This document shows positions 13,479 through 23,788 of a stretch of DNA of 64,000 bases, one piece after another (within the stretch, counting starts at the first letter, position 1; the number at the start of each line of letters is the position of its first letter). Location of the stretch: NCBI GenBank assembly GCA_022496805.1, contig CM040085.1, forward strand, positions 41,197,811 to 41,261,810, read 5' to 3'. The notes under the pieces are model-generated. The model was not told the origin of the DNA. It saw only the letters and a program-made list of their open reading frames with translations, and did not search any database. Source of the DNA: Pohlia nutans. Its lineage: Eukaryota > Streptophyta > Bryopsida > Bryales > Mniaceae. Both the position numbers and the translations under genes were made by a program.

Positions 13479-16400
13479 ATGGCGGAGGATATGGTGGTGG
13501 ACACAGTCCCGCGCGTTCTATTATCAGCTGCTCAGAAAGGCAAAGGGAAGATCAATGACACTGGGCGTCAAGTGAAAGGAGGGCCTTGGGTGGAGAAGTA
13601 TCGACCTACTTCGCTTGCCGATGTGGCTGCCCACAAGGACATCATTGACACCAGTATGTCTTTCAATTTCTGTGTTAGTCTGTCTGTAATTGAATTTGCT
13701 AGTTCAGGGAAGAAAGGAATTTTTTTTGTTTTTGTTTTCGTAAGTCTGGAGTTTAGGGTTTGGATTTGTAGGTTTGGAGGGTGCATTCGTTTCGTCGTTG
13801 CAGGAATATGTTTTGTTTTGGTATTGAATAGTTTCTTCTGCTGTTGTGGTAAGGTAATCACACCTAAAAGCAGTTTACTATTATCAGAATGGTGAAGTAT
13901 TTATATACTCTTGTTAGTTAATCAAAGAGGATTCCAATGCATTAACGAATGCCTTATTTGGATACAGGTTATTAGTGTTTAAAGTTATACTGATAGGTGA
14001 CCTTAAAGCCAACATGAGTTTCTTATGTTAAGGAGGTGTACATTCTCAAAATCAATATACAAACCTTCAAGACATGTTAGGTCTCTGTTTGTAATTGAAA
14101 GGTGCTGAATTTGCAAGTTTTAGAGAAGGAAGGTCTTTATTAAATACAGAGTTTAGGGCTCTGGGTGTTTCGGAAGGGTAATATTGTGAAAGATAGGTTT
14201 TTGATCTGAAGAGTTTGCTGATTATCAATGGTTTTGGAGGGTGCATTGTTGTACAGCATGTATTCTTAACTCCTAAAGGATGAAGGATTCATGGTTTTTA
14301 AATGACAAATTCAAGCGATTGTTTTGTGAGAAATATAATTTAGATGGAACCAAATTTTATATCACTGGAATCAGTGAAGAACATTGCATGTGTTGGTCAA
14401 AAAACAAACAAATTTGAACAAAAAGAACTCCACGTAGGACCTACTCAAAACTGCTAAAAAAAACATGACTAATCTTGGTGTGGCTGGTGTGATGTGAAGT
14501 TGACAGGTTGACAAGTCAGAATCGGCTGCCTCACCTGCTGCTGTATGGTCCACCCGGCACAGGCAAAACGTCTACCATTTTGGCAGTGGCCCGGAAGCTT
14601 TACGGGGCTCAGTATCAGAACATGATTTTGGAGCTGAATGCTTCCGATGATCGTGGAATTGACGTTGTCCGCCAGCAGGTGCAAGACTTTGCAAGTACCA
14701 AGAGTATCTCCTTTGGGTAATAAATACACGACTCTCTCTACTACTTTTATGCTAGTTTAACCCCTAGAGGACCAAGGATTCATGGATATAAAATGACAAG
14801 TTCAATCGATTCTATTGTGAAAAAATCAATAATTCAGATGGGATCACTTTTTATATCACTGAAATCAGTAAAGAACAATGCATCTCTTCTTTAAATTTAC
14901 AAATAAATGTGAACAACAGAAACTCTATATAGGACCTACTCAAAACTGCTGAAAAAACATGAGGATTTTTGGTCCTTCAGGGTTTAATCTTGCCCTCTAG
15001 GACACGATCTTAAGATATGTTCACATTTGGTGTTAGGAGTGATCTTAGCAAAGTGAAAAATGTTACTAAAACCCTCACTAGCACCACTCTTAATAACATA
15101 CCTTCAGGTTGTATCCTAGAAACCCACCCAATTAGCTTTTTGTAGAAATACCCTAAAGATCCAAGGATTCATTGTTTAAAAATGATCAATGTGATTAAAA
15201 ATCAATGATTCAGACGGGTGCAAATTTTATATCACCAGAATCATTGCATGTGTTGGTCAAAAAAGAAACAAAATTGGACTGAAGAAAGTCCCCACATGAA
15301 ACTGCTTTAAAAACTTAAGATTCAATTGGCGTATAACGTATTCTCTGTGTCTCGTTCATGCGCATATGCAGGCCAAAGGTGAATGTGAAGCTCGTTATTC
15401 TGGACGAGGCAGATGCAATGACGAAAGAAGCCCAGTTTGCTTTGCGTAGAGGTAAAGTTTAATTTACTTTTTCGCTTTTTTTTCTTCTGTGTTCGCTTAT
15501 ACATCTTCTACCTTCTGAAACTTTATTTAATTGTTTTTTCCTTCAAATTCTTATGTTGTAAGAGTACATGTCTTCGTGATAGCTTGATTGCTTTGGACTA
15601 TGAGAGTGGCAGTGTAAAGGGAAAGTGTTTATTCTGCATTTTTTTCGCAGTCATCGAGAAGTATACAAAGAGTACCAGATTTTGTCTCATTTGCAACTAT
15701 GCTAGTAAGATCATCCCAGCACTGCAGTCTCGGTGCACTCGGTTCAGATTCGCTCCATTGGACCCTGCCAATGTCACAGAGCGTCTTCGCTATGTCATTC
15801 AACAAGAAGGGTACGATCTTGCCGCTGAAATTTATCCCGAATATATTTGAAGGCTCAGAGTCTCCTAAGTGATCAAGATAAAAATACAAAGTTCACTTTG
15901 GAAGCTAATAGTGGGTTGTAGTAACTGTCACAATATGTTTCTATTGGTACATTTTGTTACCTTGGAGCTTTTATTTCAACTATTGTAGAGTGGCCATCTG
16001 GGCACTTAGAGGTTAATCAAATAGATCTTCGATTTTTCTGGTAATACAGGAACTACATTGTTTCGTTTCAGACAGATAAAATGCACGTCTGCTGGGAATG
16101 GTAATCCATATTAGTTGAGTGCTGGCAGTAATCACTGGCTCTGTGTTTTTGCAGTTTGGATGTGACAGATGGTGGGTTGGCCGCTATAGTGAGACTCGTT
16201 AATGGAGATTTGCGCAAGGCCCTTAACATCCTCCAGGTTATTGCTCTCTTCCTCAAAGCTCTTGGCAAATAGTGGACGTATTTGATATGTACAACTTAAA
16301 ATAAGTGAACCAGATTGTTCTTTGTCGTCTTTGGTTGCTTCTCATATTCTTCTTCTTCTGTACTGGATTGAACTCTTACTTCTAACCCCTAAGCGTCCAT

Positions 16401-17889
16401 GGTGACCATTCTGGTCACGAAGTGTTTTTTAATAGTTTTGAGTAGGTCCTATTTGGACTTCCTCTAGTTCAAATTCATTTGTTTTTTGACCGACATATGC
16501 AATGATGTTCACTAGTTTTAGTGATATAAAATTTGGTCCCATCTGACTTATGTTGTTCACAATATGATCAATTGAATTTTTCATTTTAAAATGAGAATCC
16601 TTGGACCTTTAAGGGTTAATACCTTGATATCTGGCTCTTGTTATGCTTCCTGCAATGTTATCATTGTGAAATGTAGCTATCTCAATTAACCTAATAACGC
16701 TGTGTTCGTGCACTTGTTTTGTTGTTACAGTCGGCACAAATGGCGAACCCTCACTTGACTGAGGAGGCTGTGTACTTGTGCACTGGTAATCCAATGCCAA
16801 AAGATATCGAGCAAATTGCATATTGGCTACTGAATGAGCCTTTCTCTACTTCCTACCAAAGTATCCTCACAACGATGCTCTTGTATATGTCTCCATGCAT
16901 TTTTCAAGCAGCTTGTATCGAATGCACAACCTGCTGTTCCCAATGAGTTGCTTATTTGGATTCACCATACTCATGTAAATTTCTATCTGTAGTTAAAATA
17001 CGAAGCATTGATCTGGATTTATGTCAGGAGCTATGATCTAAATTTACTGCCCGGGCAAATTATATGGTGATGCTGTTCATAGATAATCACATGGGTGTTC
17101 CTGCTCTTGTGGTTCATTTACCTTAACCTTATTCCCACAGAGATAACGCAGATGAAGACGAGCAAAGGACTGGCATTAGTTGACGTTGTCAAAGAGCTTC
17201 AACCGTAAGTGAACATGCCTCTCTCCGGTTTTAATTAACCCACTTTTCTGCTAAAGCACTAATATTGGTTTTGACACGTTTTCTCTACTAAAAAACTCTT
17301 CAGTCAGGCATATGTTTGATTTTAATCCTACTGTATACAAAGTCTATTATGTCAGGGGTCTCTCCGTGGACGTTAACATTTCACATTGTGGTTTCCATTT
17401 TAGATTGTTTATACTTAGTCGTAGGATCCTACCCACTTCGCATTCGTCTCGAAATGATCTGATAAGATGCTACATCAGTTTCTACAAATGTAGCTGAACT
17501 CTGTCTATGTCTTGCTGTCCATACCTGCACCACCAACACGGTTACTAATATTTTTCTTCTTCTTCTCGTCTGTGACAGGTTTGTTTTTAGTATTAACATG
17601 CCTCCAACAGTGAGGGTTCAGCTGATTGATGCTCTTGCAGACATTGAGTATGGTTCACCGCACCTTGTTTCCTTTCTGTGTTTTCTACTACTTATCTTCA
17701 TATAAAATAGGTGTAATTGGCCACGATAACAGAACTTGAATACAGTTTGACTAATAATTACTATCATGTCCTGGAATTCCTATTTACAGGTACAGATTAG
17801 CGTTCGGGACAAACGAGAAGCTACAATTGGGGGCCTTACTGGGTGCATTTACACACGCCCGGACAGCTTTGGTGGCTGCAGCTCGGTGA
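13479..17889 (+). CDS. RFC3: Replication factor C small subunit (plant RFC3 / human RFC5 type)
   Basis: Subunit of the clamp loader that opens PCNA and places it on primed DNA with ATP, in the nucleus. Nine exons: 13479-13653, 14500-14716, 15372-15451, 15651-15810, 16155-16236, 16731-16860, 17141-17204, 17579-17647, 17790-17889. They sum to 1077 nt, 358 residues, close to the roughly 370 of plant orthologues. RFC box WVEKYRP is at residues 37-43, Walker A GPPGTGKT at 75-82, Walker B LDEAD at 141-145, and the SRC arginine-finger motif at 184-186. All introns are GT-AG; exon 2 uses an AAG acceptor with little pyrimidine tract. Introns 1, 2 and 5 hold piggyBac-like MITEs. E2F and telo-box sites lie upstream. 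Orthology is firm. Confidence 0.95.
14270..14480. mobile_element. piggyBac-like MITE in RFC intron 1
   Basis: TTAA at 14266-14269, then TCCTAAAGGATGAAGGATTC and the family core TAGGACCTACTCAAAACTGC. The right end is lost about 20 bp before the exon 2 acceptor. The element therefore supplies most of the sequence where a branch point and pyrimidine tract would lie. Confidence 0.65.
14761..14983. mobile_element. piggyBac-like MITE in RFC intron 2, copy a
   Basis: TTAA at 14757-14760 and 14984-14987. Ends are CCCCTAGAGGACCAAGG and TTGGTCCTTCAGGGT, and the family core is present. It begins 44 bp after the exon 2 donor. Confidence 0.75.
15150..15318. mobile_element. piggyBac-like MITE in RFC intron 2, copy b, worn
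   Basis: Starts CCCTAAAGATCCAAGGATTC and keeps the core words ATTTTATATCACCAGAATCA and GTGTTGGTCAAAAA. TTAA flanks and the right end have decayed. It lies about 50 bp before exon 3. Confidence 0.55.
16386..16615. mobile_element. piggyBac-like MITE in RFC intron 5
   Basis: The left end CCCCTAAGCGTCC is followed by the palindrome GGTGACCATTCTGGTCAC. The right end CCTTGGACCTTTAAGGG is followed by TTAA at 16616-16619. The left flank has become CTAA. Confidence 0.7.
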
Positions 17890-18102
17890 TGCTTACTAGA
17901 ATCTGCACATCGTTCCAGTCATTCTCAAATTGACCATCACAATAGTGGCTGATCCTGGTCGAATGTTTCACGGACGTTGGAGAGAGCACTATTTTAGACC
18001 AGATTTTGCATTGCAACTGATAGCTAGATATTCTACCACTACTCTTAAACCAAAAAGTATTGATCTGCACGGTAGTGTGGAAATGTGCCACTTCAGATGA
18101 TA

Positions 18103-19425
18103 CAGTGACCTTCAAAACTGTCCCAATGTTTGTACATGTTACATTCAAAAAACAATGGAGGTAAGAGAAATTCATGGAATGGAATGTAGTAAATTTACTG
18201 AAATAGTACATACAATGTACTAATTGTTTACAAAAATTCCTACAAAATTGAAGCACTCAATGAGAGGGGAAAAAAACCTAAAGCTACTCTGTATATTGGG
18301 ACGCTTTTGAAGGTCCAACATGGAAATTCCTCACCACTTTGTCCATTTTCCTTTGGATTTTAATACAGCTGCTATTCGTCTGGGCATGGATTCTATAAGT
18401 CTCTTGCAATCATCAACAGTGATAGAAGGGAAGGTTTCTTCTACACGAGACCATAATTCAAGTATCCCTTTTGGTGGTGTATCATATCGGTTTAATCTCC
18501 TTTTCAAAATTGCCCATAGATTTTCTATAGGATTCAAATCTGGAGACTGAGCAGGCCAAGATAAGACACCAAAAGGTTGCTTAGAAAACCATTGTTTCAT
18601 ACTATTACTGCTATGTATAGGTGCATTATCCTGTTGAAATATGACTTTTGATACATCTAAATTATATTTTTGAATTGTACCATAGAGATGTTCCTCCAAG
18701 ATTTTTTGATAATCATGCTGATTGAGGCGACCTTCAATTCTATACATCATGCCAGGTCCATGTATGCACATACATCCCCATATCATCACGGAACCACCAC
18801 CATGCTTAACAGTCGGAATAACAGTCCGCTCTGAAAGTTCTTGTGGATCACGAACCCAACACCAAAGTCTCCCATCTGAAGAAAATCTATTAATTTTAGT
18901 CTCATCTGAGAATATCACGTGACTCCAATCATCAATAGTCCAGTGCTGATACTTTCTGGCAAATTCTAAGCGAGCCCTAATATTGTTGCTTGACAAATGT
19001 GGTTTCTTTTCTTTCACATGCGATTGCAAACCTGCTCTACAAAGTCCACGGCGTACAGTAACTTCACTAACTTGTACTCCAAAAACTTCTTGCACCTGTT
19101 TAGTAGCTTCTCTTGCAGTAGACACCTTCCCTCTAGTTACACTAGTTACACAAGACCGCTCCATTGCACTTGTCAACTTGTGTGGTCTACCTCCAACTGA
19201 AAGCTTTGCATCTGGAAAATGCTTCTGACGGAGCCTCTGTACACTTGATTTACCAACATGCAAAGACTTTGCTATCTCTCTCACACTACAACCTTTTTGA
19301 AGCAAAGAGAGTACATTCTGTTGCTTCCCCTGGGACAATGGTCTCACCATTTTCACTTGTGAAGTTAAACACGAAAAAAACAAATATATGACGCAAGAAG
19401 AACAGATACACACAACAGAACACAA
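18103..19425 (-). mobile_element. Tc1-type transposon, one end missing
   Basis: The left terminus CAGTGACCTTCAAAACTGTC follows TA at 18101-18102, 212 bp downstream of the RFC stop codon. A matching right terminus is absent: where it should lie, the sequence passes at 19426 into the LINE reading frame through a 17-bp direct repeat (19426-19442 and 19449-19465). An inverted copy of the terminal word lies just after the transposase stop (18296-18317). Confidence 0.8.
18331..19350 (-). CDS. Tc1-family DD34E transposase, apparently intact
   Basis: The frame gives 339 residues from the ATG at 19348-19350 (MVRPLSQGKQQ), the usual Tc1 length; a longer frame to 19425 starts with TTG. N-terminal paired-type helix-turn-helix (GCSVREIAKSLHVGKSSVQR) is followed by the GGRP linker. 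Catalytic residues lie in FSDETKIN (first Asp), FQQDNAPIH (second Asp) and SPDLNPIENLW (Glu), with 34 residues between the last two. No stop or frameshift is seen. The enzyme cuts and pastes its element at TA. Because one TIR is missing, this copy could not move as a unit but might still supply protein. It is transcribed in the same direction as the LINE to its right. Confidence 0.9.
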   Translation of the reverse strand: MVRPLSQGKQQNVLSLLQKGCSVREIAKSLHVGKSSVQRLRQKHFPDAKLSVGGRPHKLTSAMERSCVTSVTRGKVSTAREATKQVQEVFGVQVSEVTVRRGLCRAGLQSHVKEKKPHLSSNNIRARLEFARKYQHWTIDDWSHVIFSDETKINRFSSDGRLWCWVRDPQELSERTVIPTVKHGGGSVMIWGCMCIHGPGMMYRIEGRLNQHDYQKILEEHLYGTIQKYNLDVSKVIFQQDNAPIHSSNSMKQWFSKQPFGVLSWPAQSPDLNPIENLWAILKRRLNRYDTPPKGILELWSRVEETFPSITVDDCKRLIESMPRRIAAVLKSKGKWTKW

Positions 19426-19438
19426 AGAGAGAAGGCCT

Positions 19439-20640
19439 CTAGGCCTTTAGAGAGAAGGCCTCTAGTCCAAATAGATCATGAGGTAGTTGAGTTATTATGT
19501 TTGCGGTGCTTTTAGGTAGTCCGCATATTGTTTTTTGAATTGCAATAATTTTCTTGTCAAGTTTTTTAATGGTTGGTAGTGAGTATGGGACTGCAAAGAA
19601 GCTGTAAGTTATGCCTGCTCTGATTACTGTGTCCACCATACTGATTCTTTGTTTGATAGTGGCAGGGCATTTTGATAGTTGTTTACATTGGTCTATTATT
19701 TTAGTTGTGGTGATATGTGTTTGGAGTTTCCATTTTAGTGATGGAACTAATTGTATGCCCAAATAGACATAAGGTTCATTTTGATGGAGTACTGGTAGTG
19801 TTTGGTCTCTGTAACTGATTTTTTGGTTTGTCATGTGGGTTTTGAATTTGTTTGGTTGCATATTGGATTTATTTGGGCAACCGGTGACGGCACATTTTGT
19901 GACTCCCAAGTCCATGCCTGCCCATTCACAGAATTTGTCAATTTTGTTTAGTTGTGTTTGTAGTGATTTTGTATTATTTGATATAGCTGCTAAGTCATCT
20001 GCGTATGCTGCAGAGCTGATTTTTATTTTTGATGTACCAAATGTGTACCCATTTTCCCCTCTTTGTAGCCATCTCAAGAGTGGTTCAAGAAAGATTATGA
20101 ATAGATATGGGCTAAGTGTGTCTCCTTGTATGGTTCCTCTTTGAATCGATATTGGTTTTGTTTTGCCAAAGTGTTCTCCGGTAAATATGGTGTTTGAGTG
20201 GGAGTAGATGTTTCCAACTAGCATTATTGCATCTTCTGGGTATCCAAGGTCTTTCATTATAGCTAAGAGTCTTGCGTGATCTAATGAGCCAAATGCATTT
20301 TTGAAGTCTATATATAGTAGGTATATGTCTTGATTTGAAAATTTTGCGTCCTCTAGTGCTGCTATAAGGAGTTGTAATTGTCTTGCTGTACTTCTTTATG
20401 CTCTGAAGCCTTCTTGGCTATCATGTAGGATTTGGTATTTTTCTCCGTATGCTGATAGTATGTATGTTAGTGTACTGGTGAAGAATTTGTACATTGTATT
20501 TGCAAGTGCTATTGGTCTATGGTTTAGCAGTTGTGCGGGATTTCCTTTTTTATAAAGTAGTATGGTTAGACTTATTTTCCATGAGGCTGGGATTTGTTTT
20601 TGTTTGTAACAATGAGTGAAAAATAAAAAGAGTAGTTTAT
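19439..20640 (-). pseudogene. LINE reverse transcriptase, C-terminal part
   Basis: Continues the RT after the 10-bp duplication. RT motifs in order: LLYKKGNPAQLLNHRPIAL, then QEGFRA followed by an in-frame TAA at 20396-20398, LLYIDFKNAFGSLDH (first catalytic Asp), RGTIQGDTLSPYLF, and AYADDLA with the YADD active site, then thumb residues ending LFGLEAFSLKA. From the ATG at 20257 a clean frame of 272 residues remains. The final residues run into the 23-bp tandem duplication at the Tc1 junction, so the stop at 19439 is probably not the original one. Confidence 0.85.
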
Positions 20641-20660
20641 GGAAGTTTTCGGAAGTTTTC

Positions 20661-22718
20661 GGGCATGTTTTTTAGTATTGAGTTGGAGATTTTGTCTGGG
20701 CCTGGTGTTTTCTTGTTAGATAGGTGTTTGAGACACATTTCATATGTTTCTTTATCGAAGTGTTTATGTAGTGGTATTTGTGGGTTCCTTCTTTTTTTTA
20801 TTACAAAACCATCAAGGTCGTGCTATGGGTATTGTCTAACTCCGCAAGTGCATTTTGCTGGGTGTTCGGGTTGGTAGTAACATGTTGGTACTGTGGGTCT
20901 GTTACTAATTGATTGTTGTATGTGGATTTCATTTGCTATGTCTTCTGGGCTGGTTAGTATATTTTTGTTTCTATCCATGATACAGTCTAATGGTGGTGTT
21001 TCTTGATTTTTGAAAACTTTTTTGTTTATTTTCTTTGGGCTTTTGTCGTATAGTTGTCTATATTTTAGAATTGCCTTTTTTATACAACTTTGGGTATATT
21101 TTGTGGTGATTTTACGCGCTTGTATTTTTGCTGTTTTGGCTATTTCTACTAATGATTGGATCCATTCTGTTTGATTATGTTCTTGGATTGGGAGTGGTGG
21201 GATGGTTACATTTGTATGGTTTTTTAATTCTTCGATTATTGGATGTATTTGCCAGTTTTGTGTGTTTTTTGTTATGTAAATTGTTTTTCTAATTAGATGG
21301 TATGTGGATAGGTGTTTTTTCCATGATTTTTTTAGTTTTCTGGGTAAGAAACCTCCTTGTTGAGAAGTACGGCTAGTTAATGTTGGAAGCGGTGGTGTGC
21401 TGCAGGTTTCTTGAATTTTGTCTGATATTTTTTGTATCAAGTGATCTAGTTTTGAACAGGATGTTTGCCATTGGACCTCTGTTAGTTGATCATTTGATAG
21501 TATTGTGATGAGTTCATTTATTTGTAGGGAATTTTCTTCAAAATATTCTATTTTGAATTTTTCAATGTTTTTTTGTGGTATGGGGTTTAGAATTCTCGTT
21601 GTTTTATTTGTTATTGAAATGGGTCTTGCTAATAAGGTGTTTGGTGGTATGTATAATGTTACTGGTGAGTGGTCAGAGTTAAGGTTGTGGTCATTGTCTG
21701 TAGTTGATGTGTATAAAGTATTATCTGGTGTTTTAATGTAGTATCCATCTATTAGGCTGGTTTGGTTATAGTTTTGTCCCCCTTGTCTGGAGTATGGCCA
21801 ATCTGTTGGGATGTATTCTAATTGGAGATTATTTGTAGATGTTCTCCATTCTATATCTTCTGTTTGCGGTGAAGTTGTGTTGGTATCATTTTGTCGTCCA
21901 ATAAGTGCTATATCTCTATTAAAGTCACCACACAATATGTGTGTGGTATTTGGATGTGCATTAATTTGTTGCGTTATATTTTGTTGGATCCTTGGTATAT
22001 ATTGTGTGTCTTCTACATGTGACGGCATATACATGTGAATAATTAGCCAATTTTGTAATGGTTTGTTGTCTATTTTTATTATTTGTAGATAAGGTGATAT
22101 TTCCTTGGGAGTTGGGATTTTAGTGATGTTGCCGGGATATGCGTATTTTTGGTGTATTAGTGTGAGGAGACCTCCTCTTGCGGGTATGTATTGCATTCGT
22201 TGTTGCATGCATCTTGTTAGGACATGTGTGTTATTAAAAATTAATTTGTATTTTGGAAATAGGTTTTGTATATATTTGGTGGATTTTGTAGCGGTTAATT
22301 TAGTTTCTTGTATTGTGATGATAGCAGGTTCATCCGGTGTGTTAATTAGCTCATGTAAGTTTGGAAGGGCCGTATTTAGTGATGAGGCATTCCATGTAAT
22401 AAATCTTGTATTGTGGTTTGTTGTATGTATTTCTTGTGGTTGTATTGTAGGTATGTTTGGAAGTGGTGGGGGGTGAGTGTATTCATGTAATGGTTCGTGT
22501 ATTTTTAAGGTTTCTTCTAACAAATTGATAGGAAGAAATGGGAATTTATCAATCATGGTTTGAAGGGTTATTGGACCATTATATTGATGAATAAAAGTAT
22601 AGATTTCTTTGTGTATTGTATTTGGTGGGTTTATTAGGTTTTGATTATTGTTTGTAAATTCTGTGTATGGGTGTGTATTTGAAATGTGCCTTTCAGGTGG
22701 GTTTTGTAGTAGGGACAT
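20661..22718 (-). pseudogene. LINE endonuclease and start of reverse transcriptase
   Basis: Starts MSLLQNPPER. AP-endonuclease motifs occur in order: TWNASSLN, IQETKL, IHMYMPSH, LCGDFNRD, SLIDGYY, SDHSPV. A long basic linker follows, then a TAG at 20823-20825, after which the same frame continues into the RT entry motif (KTPGPDKISN). At 20641-20660 an exact 10-bp tandem duplication shifts the frame by one. The endonuclease nicks target DNA for target-primed reverse transcription. Apart from these lesions the coding region is well kept, so the copy is not very old. Confidence 0.85.
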
Positions 22719-22739
22719 TTTTTCTAGCAGTAATGTTGT

Positions 22740-23126
22740 TCAATCCGGGTTGGGGATTTGGGTTAAGAGTTGATCACATGTTTCTTTTGATGGGCTTATT
22801 GTAACTATGAGTGCATATAATATTCTTGGTGGTGGATGATGTTGATTTTGGTAGATATAGTTTGATATGTGGGGGTAGTCGTTACTGGCTTCCGCATGAT
22901 TTGGATGTGTTATTTTTAGGATAGGTGAGAATTGTTTTGCTAAATGCTGGTATTCTGGTTGTAATTTAATCGTGCTTGGTATAAAGTATGTTTTGGATCT
23001 TCTTTTATGTGTAGGTGGGTGTATTTTTAGTAGGTCGGGCATGGGCCCAGGGTTGGTTTCGATGTCCCCGCATAATATTAATATTTGTTGTAAAAAGTTT
23101 CTTTTTAGGGGAGATTTTTGGGCCAT
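22740..23126 (-). CDS. LINE N-terminal segment with 2A-like ribosome-skipping motif
   Basis: From the ATG at 23124-23126 (MAQKSPLKRN), the motif CGDIETNPGP lies at residues 19-28, matching the 2A consensus D(V/I)ExNPGP after a Leu/Ile-rich stretch (FLQQILIL). In known 2A peptides the ribosome skips the Gly-Pro bond, here giving a 27-residue leader peptide and a downstream protein starting with Pro. The remaining 100 residues are basic and Pro/His-rich with no recognised domain. The segment ends at a TGA (22740-22742) that is in frame with the endonuclease segment starting at 22718, so the two may once have been one frame. The open frame continues upstream to 23792 through an Asn/Thr repeat from microsatellite DNA. 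Confidence 0.8.
   Translation of the reverse strand: MAQKSPLKRNFLQQILILCGDIETNPGPMPDLLKIHPPTHKRRSKTYFIPSTIKLQPEYQHLAKQFSPILKITHPNHAEASNDYPHISNYIYQNQHHPPPRILYALIVTISPSKETCDQLLTQIPNPD
23043..23066 (-). other. 2A core codons, DIETNPGP
   Basis: Eight codons for Asp-Ile-Glu-Thr-Asn-Pro-Gly-Pro on the minus strand. All consensus positions are kept. Activity is inferred from the motif only. Confidence 0.85.
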
Positions 23127-23384
23127 TTTTTCTTTTTTCTTTTTTCTTTGTCTTTTTTGGAAGAGGCTGGTAGGCCGAGTCCATTGTTGTTGGTGTTTTT
23201 TTTTGGACGAGGTCGTTAGGCCGAGTCCATTTGTTTTGTTTGTTGGTTTATTTTTATTTTTGTTGGGGTATTTGTTTTTGGATTTTATATTTCTTTTTGT
23301 TTTGTGTATTATGTGTTTTGTATGTTGTTTGTTTTTATTTATTTTTTCATGGTTATTTGTTTTGGTTTTGTTGTTGGTATTGAT

Positions 23385-23535
23385 TTTGGAGTTGGTTTTG
23401 GTATTGGTATTGGTATTTGGATTGGTATTTGTATTGGTATCGGTATTTGTATTAGTATTGGTATTAGTATGGGTATTAGTATGGGTATTTGTATTGGTAT
23501 TTATATTTGTATAGGTATTTGTATTTGTATGAATA
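23385..23535. repeat. GGTATT/TTTGTAT microsatellite in LINE leader
   Basis: Imperfect hexamer runs (GGTATT, TTGGTA). On the LINE strand they translate as alternating Asn-Thr. Simple sequence, probably untranslated in the active element. Confidence 0.8.
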
Positions 23536-23788
23536 CAAAATTGTATTGTATAACCGTATATGTATTTTTTGGTATTAGTATATACCTTTTTATTTTTGGT
23601 GTGGAGTATTCTTACAGTATATGTATACCAAAATGGTATATATATGTATTTGGTATTTTCATATTGTATAATACTATATAGTCTGCCATATAAATACTGT
23701 ATAAATACTGCCGTATTTTTTTGTTTTTCTATGTACTCTATACTAGTAGTATGTATAAATACTATGTAGATTACCGTGTAATCTTTGG

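Noticed and set aside
17849..18256. 135-residue minus-strand frame after RFC
   Set aside because: Overlaps the last RFC exon, its 3' UTR and the Tc1 end; no domain.
23043..23066. 2A motif as sign of an integrated RNA virus
   Set aside because: It is in frame with and followed by AP-endonuclease and LINE reverse transcriptase; no virus-type domains are present.
22972..23514. Long hydrophobic plus-strand frame
   Set aside because: It is the reverse strand of the LINE N-terminal segment and its GGTATT microsatellite; the Val/Leu runs come from the repeat.
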